From assembly GCF_008711155.1 (NCBI RefSeq), contig NZ_VUYQ01000009.1, positions 1 to 64,000 of the forward strand: a DNA stretch of 64,000 nucleotides, read 5' to 3'. How positions within the stretch are numbered: the stretch's first letter is position 1; every line of letters starts with the position of its first letter. The position numbers were made by a program, and so were the translations under genes. Positions 25,653 to 36,254 of the stretch are shown in pieces. This DNA comes from Dechloromonas sp. CZR5. GTDB taxonomy: Bacteria > Pseudomonadota > Gammaproteobacteria > Burkholderiales > Rhodocyclaceae. The notes under the pieces are model-generated. The model saw nothing but the letters and a program-made list of their open reading frames with translations. It did no database searches and was not told the origin of the DNA.

Positions 25653-27068
25653 CTACTGAGGCAGGAGGAAAGCAGCTTTCTCCCTGACCTTGATGTCAGG
25701 ATTGTCGATAGCGACGATATCGAAGTGAATGGGGTTGGATCCGACCTTGCCGGCATCGGGCGGCACGCGGACGATGGTGTTGTGGGAGGTCAGCCCCGCA
25801 GCGGCGGCGTCTACTTCCGGGCTGCCGGCTATTTCGGCGCCGGGCAGGCCGTCGACACTGATGCGGTAACGATGGGGGCGTTCCTCGGTATTCATGATCT
25901 GCAGCATGTAGACATTTTCGATCCGGCCGTCGTCGGCTTCGCGGGCCAGTATCGAGCGGTCGCGGATGATGTCCACCTTGAGCGGAATGCGGTTTGCCAG
26001 GAACCAGGCGCAGGCGCCGAGAATGATCGCCAGGATGGCCGTGTACAGCAGGATGCGCGGGCGGATGACGTGGGCTACGATGGCTTTGCGATCAAGGTGC
26101 TGCGACATGGCGTTTTCGGTTGAATAGCGCACCAGTCCGCGCGGCAGCCCGGTTTTGTCCATCACCTGGTCGCAAACGTCGATGCACGCGGCACAACCGA
26201 TGCACTCGTACTGCAGGCCGTTACGGATGTCGATGCCGGTCGGGCAGACTTGGACGCACAGGCCGCAGTCCACGCAGTCCCCCAGCCCTGCCGCTTTGGC
26301 ATCGACTCCCTTCTTGCGTGCCCCGCGTGTTTCGCCCCGCTCCGGGTCGTAGGTGACGATCAGCGTATCAGGGTCGAACATCACGCTCTGGAAGCGGGCG
26401 TAGGGGCACATGTATTTGCAGACCTGTTCGCGCATGAAGCCGGCCATCAGGTAGGTAAACCCCCCGTAGAAGAAAATCCAGAAGGTTTCCCACGGTCCGA
26501 GGTTGCCGGTCCGCACGTTGTTGATGAGTTCGCTGACCGGCGTGAAGTAGCCAACCAGCGTGAAACCCGTCCACAGCGAGAGCAGCAGCCAGAGCAGGTG
26601 CTTGATTGCCCTGAGTCGCAGCTTGCGGGCGTTGAACGGGCCTTTGTCCAGCTTGATGCGTGCGTTGCGATCGCCCTCGATCCAGTTTTCGATCCACATG
26701 AACAGCTCGGTGTAGACCGTTTGCGGGCAGGCGTACCCACAGAACAGCCGTCCAGCAATGGCGGTGACGAGAAACAGCGCGTAGGCCGACACGATCAGGA
26801 GTGCGGCAAGGTAGATGACGTCCTGCGGCCAGAAGACCACCCCGAAGATGTAGAACTTGCGTTCGACCAGATGGAGCAGGATGGCCTGGCGGCCGTTCCA
26901 TTCGAGCCACAGGCCGCCGTAGAAGACAATCTGGGTGAACAGGACGAGAGCGATCCGCCAGTTGTCGAAGGTGCCGCGGATGCCCTTGGCGTAGATCTTC
27001 TTGCGCTTTTCGTAAAAGGAGACTTTGACAGCGGTCTCCGCTTGCGTGCTGGCTTCTGGCTGGCTCAT
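25653..27068 (-). CDS. CcoG-type cbb3 oxidase accessory protein, copy distant from the cco operon
   Basis: The 471-residue protein is a clear paralogue of the ccoG (FixG) gene at 42487-43893. Seen: several membrane segments (LALVLFTQIVFYGGLW region, VIYLAALLIVSAYALFLV), the CGYACPQTVYTE and CKYMCPYARFQ clusters, two ferredoxin motifs CVDCGLCVQVCPTG and CIGCAACIDVCDQ, and the C-terminal periplasmic Ig-like domain after PLKVDIIRDRSILAREADD. CcoG proteins reduce copper for CuB assembly in cbb3 oxidase. The start at 27068 (MSQPEAS) is preferred because the ATG region reads like family members; a longer form would add 23 low-complexity residues. It faces a sigma-54 activator across about 345 nt. 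Confidence 0.9.
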   Translation of the reverse strand: MSQPEASTQAETAVKVSFYEKRKKIYAKGIRGTFDNWRIALVLFTQIVFYGGLWLEWNGRQAILLHLVERKFYIFGVVFWPQDVIYLAALLIVSAYALFLVTAIAGRLFCGYACPQTVYTELFMWIENWIEGDRNARIKLDKGPFNARKLRLRAIKHLLWLLLSLWTGFTLVGYFTPVSELINNVRTGNLGPWETFWIFFYGGFTYLMAGFMREQVCKYMCPYARFQSVMFDPDTLIVTYDPERGETRGARKKGVDAKAAGLGDCVDCGLCVQVCPTGIDIRNGLQYECIGCAACIDVCDQVMDKTGLPRGLVRYSTENAMSQHLDRKAIVAHVIRPRILLYTAILAIILGACAWFLANRIPLKVDIIRDRSILAREADDGRIENVYMLQIMNTEERPHRYRISVDGLPGAEIAGSPEVDAAAAGLTSHNTIVRVPPDAGKVGSNPIHFDIVAIDNPDIKVREKAAFLLPQ

Positions 27069-27413
27069 TGGTCCTCGTGCAGGTTGTGATCGGGTTGGAA
27101 ACCGGGATGGGGCGACGCCGGCGCTGGCTGGCCGCATAAAGCTTGCCTGCGGGGCGAACTAAGGGGGATATGCCGCCAGCCAGTTTTCCGGAGTGGTCCA
27201 TGGCCACCCTGACGTGTGGTGAGAAGCGCGTCAAGGAGGTCTTTTCGCCGGTTTCCGCGTGGCTTCTTATCAAGATGCATGCCTGTTGCCGTTTGGCTAA
27301 ATAAGATCATGCAAATCAATGTGTTGTCTTTGCTTGGAGCGAATGGACTTGTGTCGGATGGGGTGTGTGTGCCAATAATGTCGGCATTTAATGGCGTAGG
27401 TGACATTTTTGGT
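27069..27413. other. Divergent region between the ccoG-like gene and the sigma-54 activator
   Basis: About 345 nt with no supported gene. The AGGTGA Shine-Dalgarno for the activator is at 27398-27403. A site ATCATGCAAATCAA at 27306-27319 fits the FNR pattern on one side only (8 of 10) and is probably chance. Alternative upstream starts for the activator (27378, 27216) fall here. Confidence 0.4.
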
Positions 27414-28733
<1,320 letters not shown>

Positions 28734-29507
28734 TTGCGGGGCCAGCACCGATCGAGTCGGCTGGCTGACGAATTGCTGACCTAGCCGCGCCCGAGGTGTG
28801 CGTTTCGAGGGGAACCGCGCTATGGTTTTTGAGCGTTTGCTCGGGAAACCGGCCTGGGTGCAAGAGCATGTCGTGGGCGATGTTTTTCTCGCCAGGCGAC
28901 AGTTTTCGAGCGCCGGGCTTGCCCATGAACCGGGTATTGGCATCCCTGATATGGTGTTGATCGCTGCACCTTTACGTAGCGGAAGGGCAATGCCTGTGAC
29001 GATGATTGCGCTCCGGGTCTCGCGACTGCCCGGCTCGCGTTTGTTGTTAATGGCGGAGAAGTTTCGAGCAATCATGTGAAAAAATTATGTTTTCAATTTT
29101 CTTTAATATTCACTTGCTATGTATTTATATGTTTTTATTCAATGGCCTAGTTTTGTGATGTGACTTATTTGTTCACTTGTTTTGTGGCTTATTTTGATTA
29201 ATTCGCCAGTTTTTCCCCTTTGGCTGAAATTTGGCATGAATGACGCACAATCCGTTATCTTTGAGAATGGTGCGACAAATCGCATTTCTCCCATCTGGTG
29301 CGACTCCTTGCCGGTGCCTAGAGGGTGGATGGCTAAAAATATGGGCCGTTGCGTGATTTATTTCTCGGTTGGTTTTACGAATTCTTACAATCACATAGCA
29401 CGTGCTACCTATAATTGCGGGCATCAAGTTCGCGTGGCGATCGCTTTAAGGTCATTTTTTTCCTGGTCGGTTGTGCCACGCCAGCCTCAATTTTCTGGTT
29501 GCCTCCA
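28734..29507. other. 774-nt region without a supported gene
   Basis: Open frames here (for example 28798-29079 plus, 28820-29071 minus) have no recognisable product and no convincing ribosome site. The first 350 nt have ordinary GC content and may be a worn gene remnant; 29080-29240 is clearly AT-rich, with runs of T. The right end holds the promoter of the TolC-type gene. No repeat, tRNA or mobile-element end was seen. Confidence 0.5.
29385..29415 (+). promoter_or_regulatory. Candidate promoter with operator palindrome for the TolC-type gene
   Basis: TATAAT at 29410-29415 with TTACAA at 29385-29390 (19-nt spacer). The spacer contains TAGCACGTGCTA (29396-29407), a perfect 12-bp palindrome. 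A dyad between -35 and -10 is a typical repressor or MerR-like activator position. The gene starts 92 nt downstream of the -10 box. Confidence 0.5.
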
Positions 29508-31367
29508 ATGAACAACAAAGCCATTGCCGCCCTTTGTATGCTTTCCGCCATGCCGGCGATCGCCCAAGTGTCTTCTTCGTCAGCGCCGGCGCAGGCGACG
29601 CTGAAGGATGTGGCTCAGCGCGCAGTCATCAATAGTCCGGAGGTGACTTCCAAGTGGCACAACTATCGGGCTGCCGAAGAGGAAATCGGCGTGGCTCGCG
29701 GCGGCTATTTCCCGCGCATCGATCTGACAGCCGGTTCGGGGCGCGAGGGCCTGCGTACGCCATCGGCCGCCGAGCGAGACTATAACCGTACCGGATACGT
29801 ACTCAGCCTGAACCAGATGCTGTTCGACGGGTTCGCGACACGCAGCGAGGTGCGTCGCCTCGACAAGGCCAGGCTGGTTCGCTACTACGAGCTGCTCGAT
29901 GCCTCGGAGAATGTGGCGCTCGAAGCCTCTCGCGCCTACGTCGACGTGCTCCGCTATCGGCATCTCGTCGATCTTGCCAAGGACAACTATGTCCAGCACA
30001 AGGCGACCCATGATCAGATTCAGCGCCGTGTACAAAGCGGCGTCGGGCGTCGTGTGGACCTTGAGCAGGCGGGCAGCCGTCTGGCCCTGGCCGAAATCAA
30101 TCTGGTTACCGAGAACGCCAATCTGCACGATGTTTCGGCGCGCTATCAGCGTCTCGTCGGCGCTCAGCCCGTCGGTGCTATCGTTGCCCCGACGCAGGTC
30201 AACGGAGCCTTCCCGACGCAGGCCAAGGCTGCACTCGATACCTTGCATCGCAATAACCCGGCCTTGCTGGCGGCCAGCGAAAATATCGAAGCCAGTCAGC
30301 ATGAAATCGATGCGCGCCGCGCCGCCTATTCGCCCAAGCTCGATTTCCGGGCGCGCACCGACCAGACTCGAAACTATCTCGGCGATACCGGTCAGCGCGA
30401 CTACAACGTGGCCGAGCTGGTGGTCAGCTGGAATTTGTTCAATGGCGGTTCCGACCGCGCCCGCGAAAGGCAGACCATCGAAAAGAAGAACCTGGCGTTC
30501 GACATGCGCGAGAAGGCTTGCCGCGATACCCGGCAGACGCTCCTCATCGCTTATAACGACGTGCTGCGCCTGAAGGAACAGTCGGCCCATCATGCGCGTC
30601 AGGTTTCCATGCTCGAGAAGACCCGCGATGCCTATCGCGATCAGTTCAATGTCGGGCAGCGTACCCTGCTGGACCTGCTCGATACCGAAAACGAATTGCT
30701 GTCGGCGCGCCGCTCGGCCGTCAATGCCGACAGCGATCTGACCCTGGCCTATTTGCGGACCTATGCCGGCATGGGTACGCTGCTTCAGTATCTGGGCCTG
30801 CAACGTCTCGAGGCCAGGACGCCGGAAGCGGGCGAGCTGGCCGAAGTCGATCCCGCGCAACTCTGCCCGACGGATCCGATTGCGCTGGATGTGACCGATC
30901 GTGAAGCGCTCGACGCCAGGGCGGCCGCGATGAATGCGACGCGCCCGCAGTTTGTTTCCGCGCCGGCTCCGGTCGTGGTTGCCGGTCCGGACGCCGAGAT
31001 CGAAGGCCGTGTCAAATCCTGGGCTGCCGCGTGGTCGACGCGCGATTATTCGGCCTACTCTGGCTTCTACGCACCGAGTTTCACGCCGGATGGCGGTTTG
31101 TCTCGCGAGGATTGGGCGCAGTTGCGGCGTAGCCGGATTTCCACCCGTGCCGACATCAGCGTCGAGATTCAGGATCTCAAGGTCCGCATGGATGGCAATG
31201 ATCGTGCCTTCGCCGAGTTCCGCCAGATCTATAGTTCGAATGCTTTCCGCGATACGACCCAGAAGTCTTTGGAGATGATCCGTGTCGGAGGAAAGTGGCT
31301 GATCAACCGGGAAAGCTCGGTGCCTTGCGTCGGCAATACGGTCGGCGGCTGCAAGCCAGTGCGCTGA
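29508..31367 (+). CDS. TolC family outer membrane protein with C-terminal NTF2-like domain
   Basis: The 619-residue protein starts with a signal peptide (MNNKAIAALCMLSAMPAIA). Residues about 25-450 match TolC/OEP: ATLKDVAQRAVINSPEV, LSLNQMLFDGFATRSE, AVSWNLFNGG-like (here VVSWNLFNGGSDRAR) and FNVGQRTLLDLLDTENELL. After a Pro/Ala linker the last 120 residues form an NTF2/SnoaL-like domain (KSWAAAWSTRDYSAYSGFYA, then GGKWLINRES), as in Cds6-type C-terminal domains. Typical TolC proteins end without it. Likely the outer membrane channel of a type I secretion or efflux machine whose other parts are not here. The ATG was chosen for the signal peptide. Confidence 0.85.
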   Translation: MNNKAIAALCMLSAMPAIAQVSSSSAPAQATLKDVAQRAVINSPEVTSKWHNYRAAEEEIGVARGGYFPRIDLTAGSGREGLRTPSAAERDYNRTGYVLSLNQMLFDGFATRSEVRRLDKARLVRYYELLDASENVALEASRAYVDVLRYRHLVDLAKDNYVQHKATHDQIQRRVQSGVGRRVDLEQAGSRLALAEINLVTENANLHDVSARYQRLVGAQPVGAIVAPTQVNGAFPTQAKAALDTLHRNNPALLAASENIEASQHEIDARRAAYSPKLDFRARTDQTRNYLGDTGQRDYNVAELVVSWNLFNGGSDRARERQTIEKKNLAFDMREKACRDTRQTLLIAYNDVLRLKEQSAHHARQVSMLEKTRDAYRDQFNVGQRTLLDLLDTENELLSARRSAVNADSDLTLAYLRTYAGMGTLLQYLGLQRLEARTPEAGELAEVDPAQLCPTDPIALDVTDREALDARAAAMNATRPQFVSAPAPVVVAGPDAEIEGRVKSWAAAWSTRDYSAYSGFYAPSFTPDGGLSREDWAQLRRSRISTRADISVEIQDLKVRMDGNDRAFAEFRQIYSSNAFRDTTQKSLEMIRVGGKWLINRESSVPCVGNTVGGCKPVR

Positions 31368-31410
31368 CGAGCAGCAGGGCCGCCGGCAGTCGGTGGGCGC
31401 CCCGAAAGCA

Positions 31411-31440
31411 AAAAAGGCCATGCGTTTGCGCATGGCCTTT
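31411..31440. terminator. Bidirectional intrinsic terminator between the TolC-type gene and the PEBP gene
   Basis: A 13-bp stem AAAAGGCCATGCG (31411-31423) / CGCATGGCCTTTT (31428-31440) with loop TTTG, A-rich on the left and T-rich on the right. Genes converge on it from both sides. Confidence 0.85.
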
Positions 31441-31457
31441 TGCATTCCAGACGAGCC

Positions 31458-32087
31458 TTATTTCGCCAGCTGCGGATTCAGCGTGTAGGTGCCGGTCAGG
31501 CTGGCTTCGGCAAGGATGTGCCCCTGCATGGCGGCGCGCACTTCCGGGCCGCCGAACCGGCCATCGACGGGGAGTTTTTCCATGTCCAGGGCGAAGACGG
31601 TAAAGACGTAGCGGTGGACGATTTCGTCGTTCCACGGTGGGCACGGGCCGTCGTAACCGTAGTAGTCGCCGCGCATGTCGTTGTCGCCGGCAAACCAGTC
31701 GGTGTAGTTGTTGATCCCCTGGCGGGCGCCGTGGGCCGCCAGAGGGCCTGGTTTGCCGCGCGGGCTGACCTCGTTGCTGAACTCGCCTTCCTTCAACGAG
31801 GTGACGGCGGCGGGAAGGTCGACAAGAACCCAGTGAAAGAAATCGACGCGCGGCAACGAAGCCGGGACGGTGCGCCCTTCCTGGTTCACGTCGTCGCCCT
31901 TGCTCGGGACGTCGGGGTCGTGGCAGATCACCACATACGATCGGGTGCCGGCCGGCGGGTCGTTCCAGGTCAATTGCGGGTTGGCATTGCGGCCAAGGCA
32001 GACGTGGTGTGCCGGGTCGGGCGTACAGAAGGCAAAGTCGCCCGGGATTTTTTGGCCATCTGAAAAACTGGTGCTGCTCAGTTTCAT
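31458..32087 (-). CDS. PEBP family protein (YbhB/YbcL, Raf kinase inhibitor-like)
   Basis: The 209-residue protein shows the PEBP ligand pocket: NPQLTWNDPPAGTRSYVVICHDPDVP, given here in part as DPPAGTRSY and CHDPDVP, then YYGYDGPCPPWNDEIVHRY and FTVFALD. No signal peptide. These proteins bind small anionic ligands; a precise bacterial role is not known. The start at 32087 (MKLSSTSFSDGQKIP) is the family start; longer versions read back into murJ. Confidence 0.88.
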   Translation of the reverse strand: MKLSSTSFSDGQKIPGDFAFCTPDPAHHVCLGRNANPQLTWNDPPAGTRSYVVICHDPDVPSKGDDVNQEGRTVPASLPRVDFFHWVLVDLPAAVTSLKEGEFSNEVSPRGKPGPLAAHGARQGINNYTDWFAGDNDMRGDYYGYDGPCPPWNDEIVHRYVFTVFALDMEKLPVDGRFGGPEVRAAMQGHILAEASLTGTYTLNPQLAK

Positions 32088-32103
32088 CGTCAAAGTCTCC
32101 TGA

Positions 32104-33654
32104 TTAGACGGCCGTGCGTCCTTTGAAGTCGCGAAGCCGGAAGCCGAGAAGCCATAGTGTAGCGAAATAAGCGCCGCCGCCAAGCGGTACCAGCCATGCA
32201 AGATGGATGCCCCGTGCCATGAAGGTGGCCTCCAGCCAGCCGGCTTCGCTGCCCATGGCAAACCAGAGCGCGCCGGCCATGACGGCCAGCGCAACCGTCA
32301 GTTTGAGCAGAAAGCCCGTCCATCCCGGTTGGGGGCGGTAAATATCCAGCCGGCGCAAGCCGCGGTAGAGCATGCCGGCATTGAGGCAGGCGGCCAGCCC
32401 GATGGACAGGGCCAGTCCGGCGTGCCCGATCCAGCCGATGAAGGCGAGATTCATGATTTGGGTGGCGGCGAGCGAGATCAGCGCGATGCGTACCGGGGTC
32501 TTGACGTTTTGCTGGGCATAAAAGCCAGGGGCCAGGACCTTGACCAGGATCAGTCCGGTCAGGCCGACGGTGTAGGCGACCAGGGCTTCGCGGGTTCGGA
32601 ATACGTCCTCAGCAGAGAATGCACCGTGAAAAAACAGGGTTGCGATCAGGGGGACGGCCAGGATGGCCAGCCCGACGGCGGCCGGGGCGGCCAGCAGCAG
32701 GGTGAGGCGCAATCCCCAGTCGAGCAGGCGGGAGTATTCCGCATGGTTGCCGCTGGCATGGCAACGAGACAGTGAAGGCAGCAGAATCGTGCCGAGAGCG
32801 GCGCCCAACATGCCGGAGGGAAACTCCATCAGGCGGTCGGCGTAATAAAGCCACGAAACGCTGCCCGTCTTCAAGAAGGAGGCGAAGACCGTATTGATCA
32901 GCAGGCTGATCTGGGACACCGAAACCCCGATCAGCGCCGGACCCATCAGCATGGCGATGCGCCGTACGCCGGGGTCGGCCCAGGCGGCGCGCCAGTTGAG
33001 CGTCGGCCGTGGCAGCATGGCGATCTTTTTCAGTGCGGGAATCTGGATTGCCATCTGCAACAGACCGCCGATGAAGACGGCCCAGGCCAGCGCCAGAACG
33101 GGCGGATCGAAGTAGGGCGCGGCAAACAGGGCCATGGCAATGAACGAGATGTTCAGCAGCACAGGAGTGAAGGCGGGCAGGGCGAAGCGGCTCCAGCTGT
33201 TGAGCAGCCCGCCCGCCAGGGCCACGAGCGACATGAAGAAGATGTAGGGGAAGGTGATGCGGGTCAGCGTGACGGTCAGTTCGAATTTGCCGGCGTCGGC
33301 ACTGAATCCGGGAGCGGATATCCAGACCAGCAGCGGCGCGGCGGCAATGCCGACGGCGGTGATGGCGAACAGCAGCATCGACAGCAGGCTGGCGACATGG
33401 TCGACCAGCGTGCGCGTGTCCTCCTGACTCCGCTTGTTCTTGTATTCCCCCAGTATGGGGACGAACGCCTGGGAGAATGCGCCTTCGGCGAACATGCGGC
33501 GGAGCAGGTTGGGCAACTTGAAGGCAACGAAAAACGCGTCGGTTGCCAGTCCGGCGCCAAATGCGCGAGCGATGACGAAATCGCGAACAAAGCCGAGAAT
33601 TCTTGATAACAGGGTCATTCCGCTGACCGTGGCCAGTGCGCGAAGCAGATTCAT
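32104..33654 (-). CDS. murJ: Lipid II flippase MurJ
   Basis: The 516-residue polytopic membrane protein has about 14 membrane helices and the MurJ/MviN opening [20 protein letters not shown], the [19 protein letters not shown] segment and the central [12 protein letters not shown] region. It flips lipid II across the inner membrane for peptidoglycan synthesis. The tRNA-Thr gene lies just upstream on the opposite strand; the PEBP gene follows 16 nt downstream and may be cotranscribed. Confidence 0.95.
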   Translation of the reverse strand: MNLLRALATVSGMTLLSRILGFVRDFVIARAFGAGLATDAFFVAFKLPNLLRRMFAEGAFSQAFVPILGEYKNKRSQEDTRTLVDHVASLLSMLLFAITAVGIAAAPLLVWISAPGFSADAGKFELTVTLTRITFPYIFFMSLVALAGGLLNSWSRFALPAFTPVLLNISFIAMALFAAPYFDPPVLALAWAVFIGGLLQMAIQIPALKKIAMLPRPTLNWRAAWADPGVRRIAMLMGPALIGVSVSQISLLINTVFASFLKTGSVSWLYYADRLMEFPSGMLGAALGTILLPSLSRCHASGNHAEYSRLLDWGLRLTLLLAAPAAVGLAILAVPLIATLFFHGAFSAEDVFRTREALVAYTVGLTGLILVKVLAPGFYAQQNVKTPVRIALISLAATQIMNLAFIGWIGHAGLALSIGLAACLNAGMLYRGLRRLDIYRPQPGWTGFLLKLTVALAVMAGALWFAMGSEAGWLEATFMARGIHLAWLVPLGGGAYFATLWLLGFRLRDFKGRTAV

Positions 33655-33666
33655 TGGTTAGTGACG

Positions 33667-33696
33667 TTGCCTGAACGTGGGCGAAAAAGCTATAAT
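33667..33696 (+). promoter_or_regulatory. Candidate tRNA-Thr promoter
   Basis: TTGCCT (33667-33672), 18-nt spacer, TATAAT (33691-33696), about 60 nt before the tRNA. The strong -10 box and distance fit a stable-RNA promoter with a short leader. Confidence 0.6.
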
Positions 33697-33757
33697 TCTA
33701 CGCTCTGCTTTTTCGGAAGCGGCGAAAGCTTGATGTTTCGAGGCTTTCGGCAAGCGT

Positions 33758-33833
<76 letters not shown>

Positions 33834-33850
33834 GTAATTCCATGCGCTTG

Positions 33851-33878
33851 GGCTAACTCCTGCGGAGTTGGCCTTTTT
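33851..33878 (+). terminator. Intrinsic terminator of tRNA-Thr
   Basis: Stem GGCTAACTCC (33851-33860) / GGAGTTGGCC (33864-33873), one G-T pair, 3-nt loop, followed by TTTTT. It starts 17 nt after the tRNA end. Confidence 0.8.
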
Positions 33879-33986
33879 GCGTTCATCTGCGTGGTTCCGC
33901 TGTTTCCGGCGTGGTTGGCCGGAAAAGCCTTCTTCCGTATAGGACGTGGGGCGGCGCCATGCAACAAACGAAGTAAAGGATTGGCC

Positions 33987-34244
33987 ATGACTACTCCCAA
34001 GGTTCTTGATCACTTGAAAAAGCACGGGCAGTTGCTCGACCTCGAAATCGCAAATGCTATCAAGATTCCCCTTGAGGAAGTGCGTGCCGCACTCTCCGAG
34101 CTTTCCGCCCAGCAGGAAATCTCCATGTGCAGCGTGACCAGCTTCAAGAACGGAAAGCCTGTCGAGGCTATCCAGTGCCGTATTTTCGGCTACTTCCCCA
34201 AGCCGGCCCCGGGGCGCAAGCCGGCCAGCAAGCCGGCCGAATAG
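33987..34244 (+). CDS. Small winged-helix DNA-binding protein
   Basis: The 85-residue protein reads as a compact helix-turn-helix: VLDHLKKHGQLLDLEIANAI (first helices), IPLEEVRAALSELSAQQEI (recognition region and wing start), then CSVTSFKNGKPVEAIQCRI beta strands. It ends in a Pro/Lys tail (PAPGRKPASKPAE). It resembles uncharacterised small transcriptional regulators in Rhodocyclales. AAGGA lies 7 nt before ATG 33987. No target is apparent; the minus-strand GGDEF gene follows convergently. Confidence 0.75.
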   Translation: MTTPKVLDHLKKHGQLLDLEIANAIKIPLEEVRAALSELSAQQEISMCSVTSFKNGKPVEAIQCRIFGYFPKPAPGRKPASKPAE

Positions 34245-34290
34245 TCGTTTCGGTTTTTTTGGGGGTGCTTCCCCCATTGAGGGATGCGGG

Positions 34291-35277
34291 TCAGTTGCAA
34301 CAGACCGGATCGCTGTTGATCTCGACCCTGTTTCTTCCGGCGCGTTTTGCCGCGTACAGCCCTGCGTCGGCAAAACGCAGGAGTTGCTGCGGGGCTTTGT
34401 CGGCGCGCGGGTGGATGCTGGCGACACCAAAGCTGCAGGATAGCTGGCCGCCAATGCCGCGTTCGTGTGGAATGCAAAGCTCACGGGCCGATTGCCGCAT
34501 GCGCTCGGCTACCGCATAAGCGCCGTCGGCATCCGTTCCGGGCAGGATGGCGACAAATTCCTCTCCTCCGTATCGGGCAACGCTGTCTTCCACACGGAAA
34601 AGCGATTCGCTCAGCGTGCTGGCAACAGCCTTGAGGCACGCGTCCCCGGCCTGGTGCCCATAAATGTCGTTGAATTGCTTGAAGAAGTCGACATCGCTGA
34701 GCACGATGCTGAGCGGCGTTTCGGTGCGCAGGCAACGCTTCCATTCGACAGCCAGTGTGTCGTCGAAATAACGTCGATTGGGAATTCCGGTCAGGCTGTC
34801 CAAGGTCGCGATATCCTTGAGTTGGCGATGGACATCGCATATTTCCCGCTGGCGGGCAGCGATGCGCAGCATGGCGCGAACCTTGGCGAGAAGCACGACT
34901 TCCGAGACCGGCTTGCAGATGAAATCGTCGCCGCCCGCCAGAATTCCCTGTGCCAGCAGATTTTCATCATTCACCGAGGAGAGAAATATGATCGGTGTCC
35001 ACGGGGTGTAGGCTGCGTTGCTACAGCTCTGTTCCCAACTGCGAATGGCGCGCGTCAGCGAGATTCCGTCGATTCCTTTTTGCGCACTGTCGAGCAAAAT
35101 CATGCTGGGATAGGCCTCGCGCACGATTTGCAGTGCCTGCTCGGCTTCTCCCGCGGCGATGACTTTGATGTCCGGTAGTTGATTCAGGCATTCGCAAATT
35201 TGCGCACGATCGGCCAGCGACGGATCGATGACCAGTAGGGTGGCGTGGCTGGCGCGTGCGAAGTGGCGATCAGGCAT
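34291..35277 (-). CDS. REC-GGDEF diguanylate cyclase
   Basis: The 328-residue protein has an N-terminal receiver-like domain (about 10-130; phospho-acceptor in MILLDSAQKGIDG, conserved Lys in FICKPVS) and a GGDEF domain with the active-site RYGGEEF. RVED lies 5 residues before that motif, so the inhibitory c-di-GMP site (RxxD) is present. The DSLTGIPNRRYFD metal region and LSDVDFFKQFNDIYGH are intact, so it should make c-di-GMP. The receiver's acidic pair is IDP instead of the usual DD, which may weaken Mg binding. No cognate kinase adjacent. Confidence 0.9.
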   Translation of the reverse strand: MPDRHFARASHATLLVIDPSLADRAQICECLNQLPDIKVIAAGEAEQALQIVREAYPSMILLDSAQKGIDGISLTRAIRSWEQSCSNAAYTPWTPIIFLSSVNDENLLAQGILAGGDDFICKPVSEVVLLAKVRAMLRIAARQREICDVHRQLKDIATLDSLTGIPNRRYFDDTLAVEWKRCLRTETPLSIVLSDVDFFKQFNDIYGHQAGDACLKAVASTLSESLFRVEDSVARYGGEEFVAILPGTDADGAYAVAERMRQSARELCIPHERGIGGQLSCSFGVASIHPRADKAPQQLLRFADAGLYAAKRAGRNRVEINSDPVCCN

Positions 35278-35382
35278 GTTCGGAAGGCGGACTGCAGGTG
35301 GTCACTTGTTTATCATAGCACCGGACCTGATACGGGGATTTTTCTTTCGCCCATCCCGGAGTAATATGTCCGTTTTTACCAT

Positions 35383-35392
35383 ACGGTACCGT
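35383..35392. promoter_or_regulatory. Palindrome upstream of the SDR gene
   Basis: ACGGTACCGT is a perfect 10-bp palindrome 38 nt before the SDR start, in a short AT-mixed leader. It could be a regulator site for fatty-acid or amino-acid degradation control. No promoter hexamers clearly assigned. Confidence 0.3.
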
Positions 35393-35429
35393 CTGGAATG
35401 GCGGCCGATAACTCAGAGGAGAGCGGCAA

Positions 35430-36197
35430 ATGCAGATCAAGGACAAGGTTTTCCTGGTAACCGGCGGCGGTTCGGGTTTGGGGGCGGCGACAGCGGCAGC
35501 GCTGATTGAGGCGGGGGCCAAAGTCGTGCTGGCCGATCTCAACCGCGAGGCTGGTGAAAAACTGGCCGGCGAGCTGGGAGCCAATGCGTTGTTTGTCGAG
35601 ACCGACGTGGCCAGCGAACCTTCTGCGGTCAATGCCGTGAATTCCGCAGTGGCCAGCTTTGGTGCCTTGCATGGCCTGGTGAACTGTGCCGGCGTGGCTC
35701 CGGCCGAAAAAGTGGTCGGCAAGGAAGGTCCGCACAAGCTGGAGAGCTTTGCGCGCACCATCAATATCAATCTGGTGGGAACCTTCAACATGCTCCGCCT
35801 TGCCGCCGAAGCGATGCTCAAGAATGAGCCGGACGCGGGCGCAGAGCGCGGTGTGATCATCAATACGGCCTCCGTGGCTGCCTTCGAGGGGCAGCTCGGC
35901 CAGGCTGCCTATGCCGCCTCCAAGGGCGGGATTGTCGCCTTGACGCTGCCGGTGGCGCGCGAACTGGCGCGCAGTGGTATCCGCTGTCTGACCATCGCCC
36001 CGGGCATTATGGAAACGCCGATGCTGCTTGGCATGCCGGCAGAGGTGCAGGATGCGCTGAACAAGATGGTTCCATTCCCGACCCGTATGGGGAAGCCCGC
36101 AGAGTACGCTGCGCTGGTCAAGCACATTGCCGAAAATGCTTATCTCAATGGCGAGGTCATTCGCCTGGATGGCGCCATCCGGATGGGTGCCAAATAA
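35430..36197 (+). CDS. SDR family dehydrogenase, 3-hydroxyacyl-CoA dehydrogenase type II-like
   Basis: The 255-residue short-chain dehydrogenase has the cofactor motif [10 protein letters not shown], Asp in LADLNRE indicating NAD preference, [10 protein letters not shown], and the catalytic YAASK with the upstream serine in INTASVAAF. Sequence around [21 protein letters not shown] and [11 protein letters not shown] resembles HSD17B10/type II 3-hydroxyacyl-CoA dehydrogenases acting on short branched acyl-CoAs. Substrate remains an inference. GAGGAGAG precedes the ATG. A terminator hairpin follows within 30 nt. Confidence 0.87.
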   Translation: MQIKDKVFLVTGGGSGLGAATAAALIEAGAKVVLADLNREAGEKLAGELGANALFVETDVASEPSAVNAVNSAVASFGALHGLVNCAGVAPAEKVVGKEGPHKLESFARTININLVGTFNMLRLAAEAMLKNEPDAGAERGVIINTASVAAFEGQLGQAAYAASKGGIVALTLPVARELARSGIRCLTIAPGIMETPMLLGMPAEVQDALNKMVPFPTRMGKPAEYAALVKHIAENAYLNGEVIRLDGAIRMGAK

Positions 36198-36224
36198 TCT
36201 ATACTTCGGCTCCGCCCTTGATTC

Positions 36225-36247
36225 AAAAGGCACTTCGGTGCCTTTTT
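36225..36247 (+). terminator. Intrinsic terminator after the SDR gene, abutting ccoI
   Basis: Stem AAAAGGCAC (36225-36233) / GTGCCTTTT (36238-36246) with a TTCG tetraloop and continuing T-run. The ccoI ATG begins at 36255, only 8 nt after the T-run. Confidence 0.8.
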
Positions 36248-36254
36248 GGTTTTT

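Noticed and set aside
27306..27319. FNR box upstream of the distant ccoG copy
   Set aside because: ATCATGCAAATCAA has a good match in one half only and lies about 240 nt from the start codon.
28798..29079. 93-codon plus frame in the gene-free region
   Set aside because: No recognisable product, and an equally long minus frame covers the same place.
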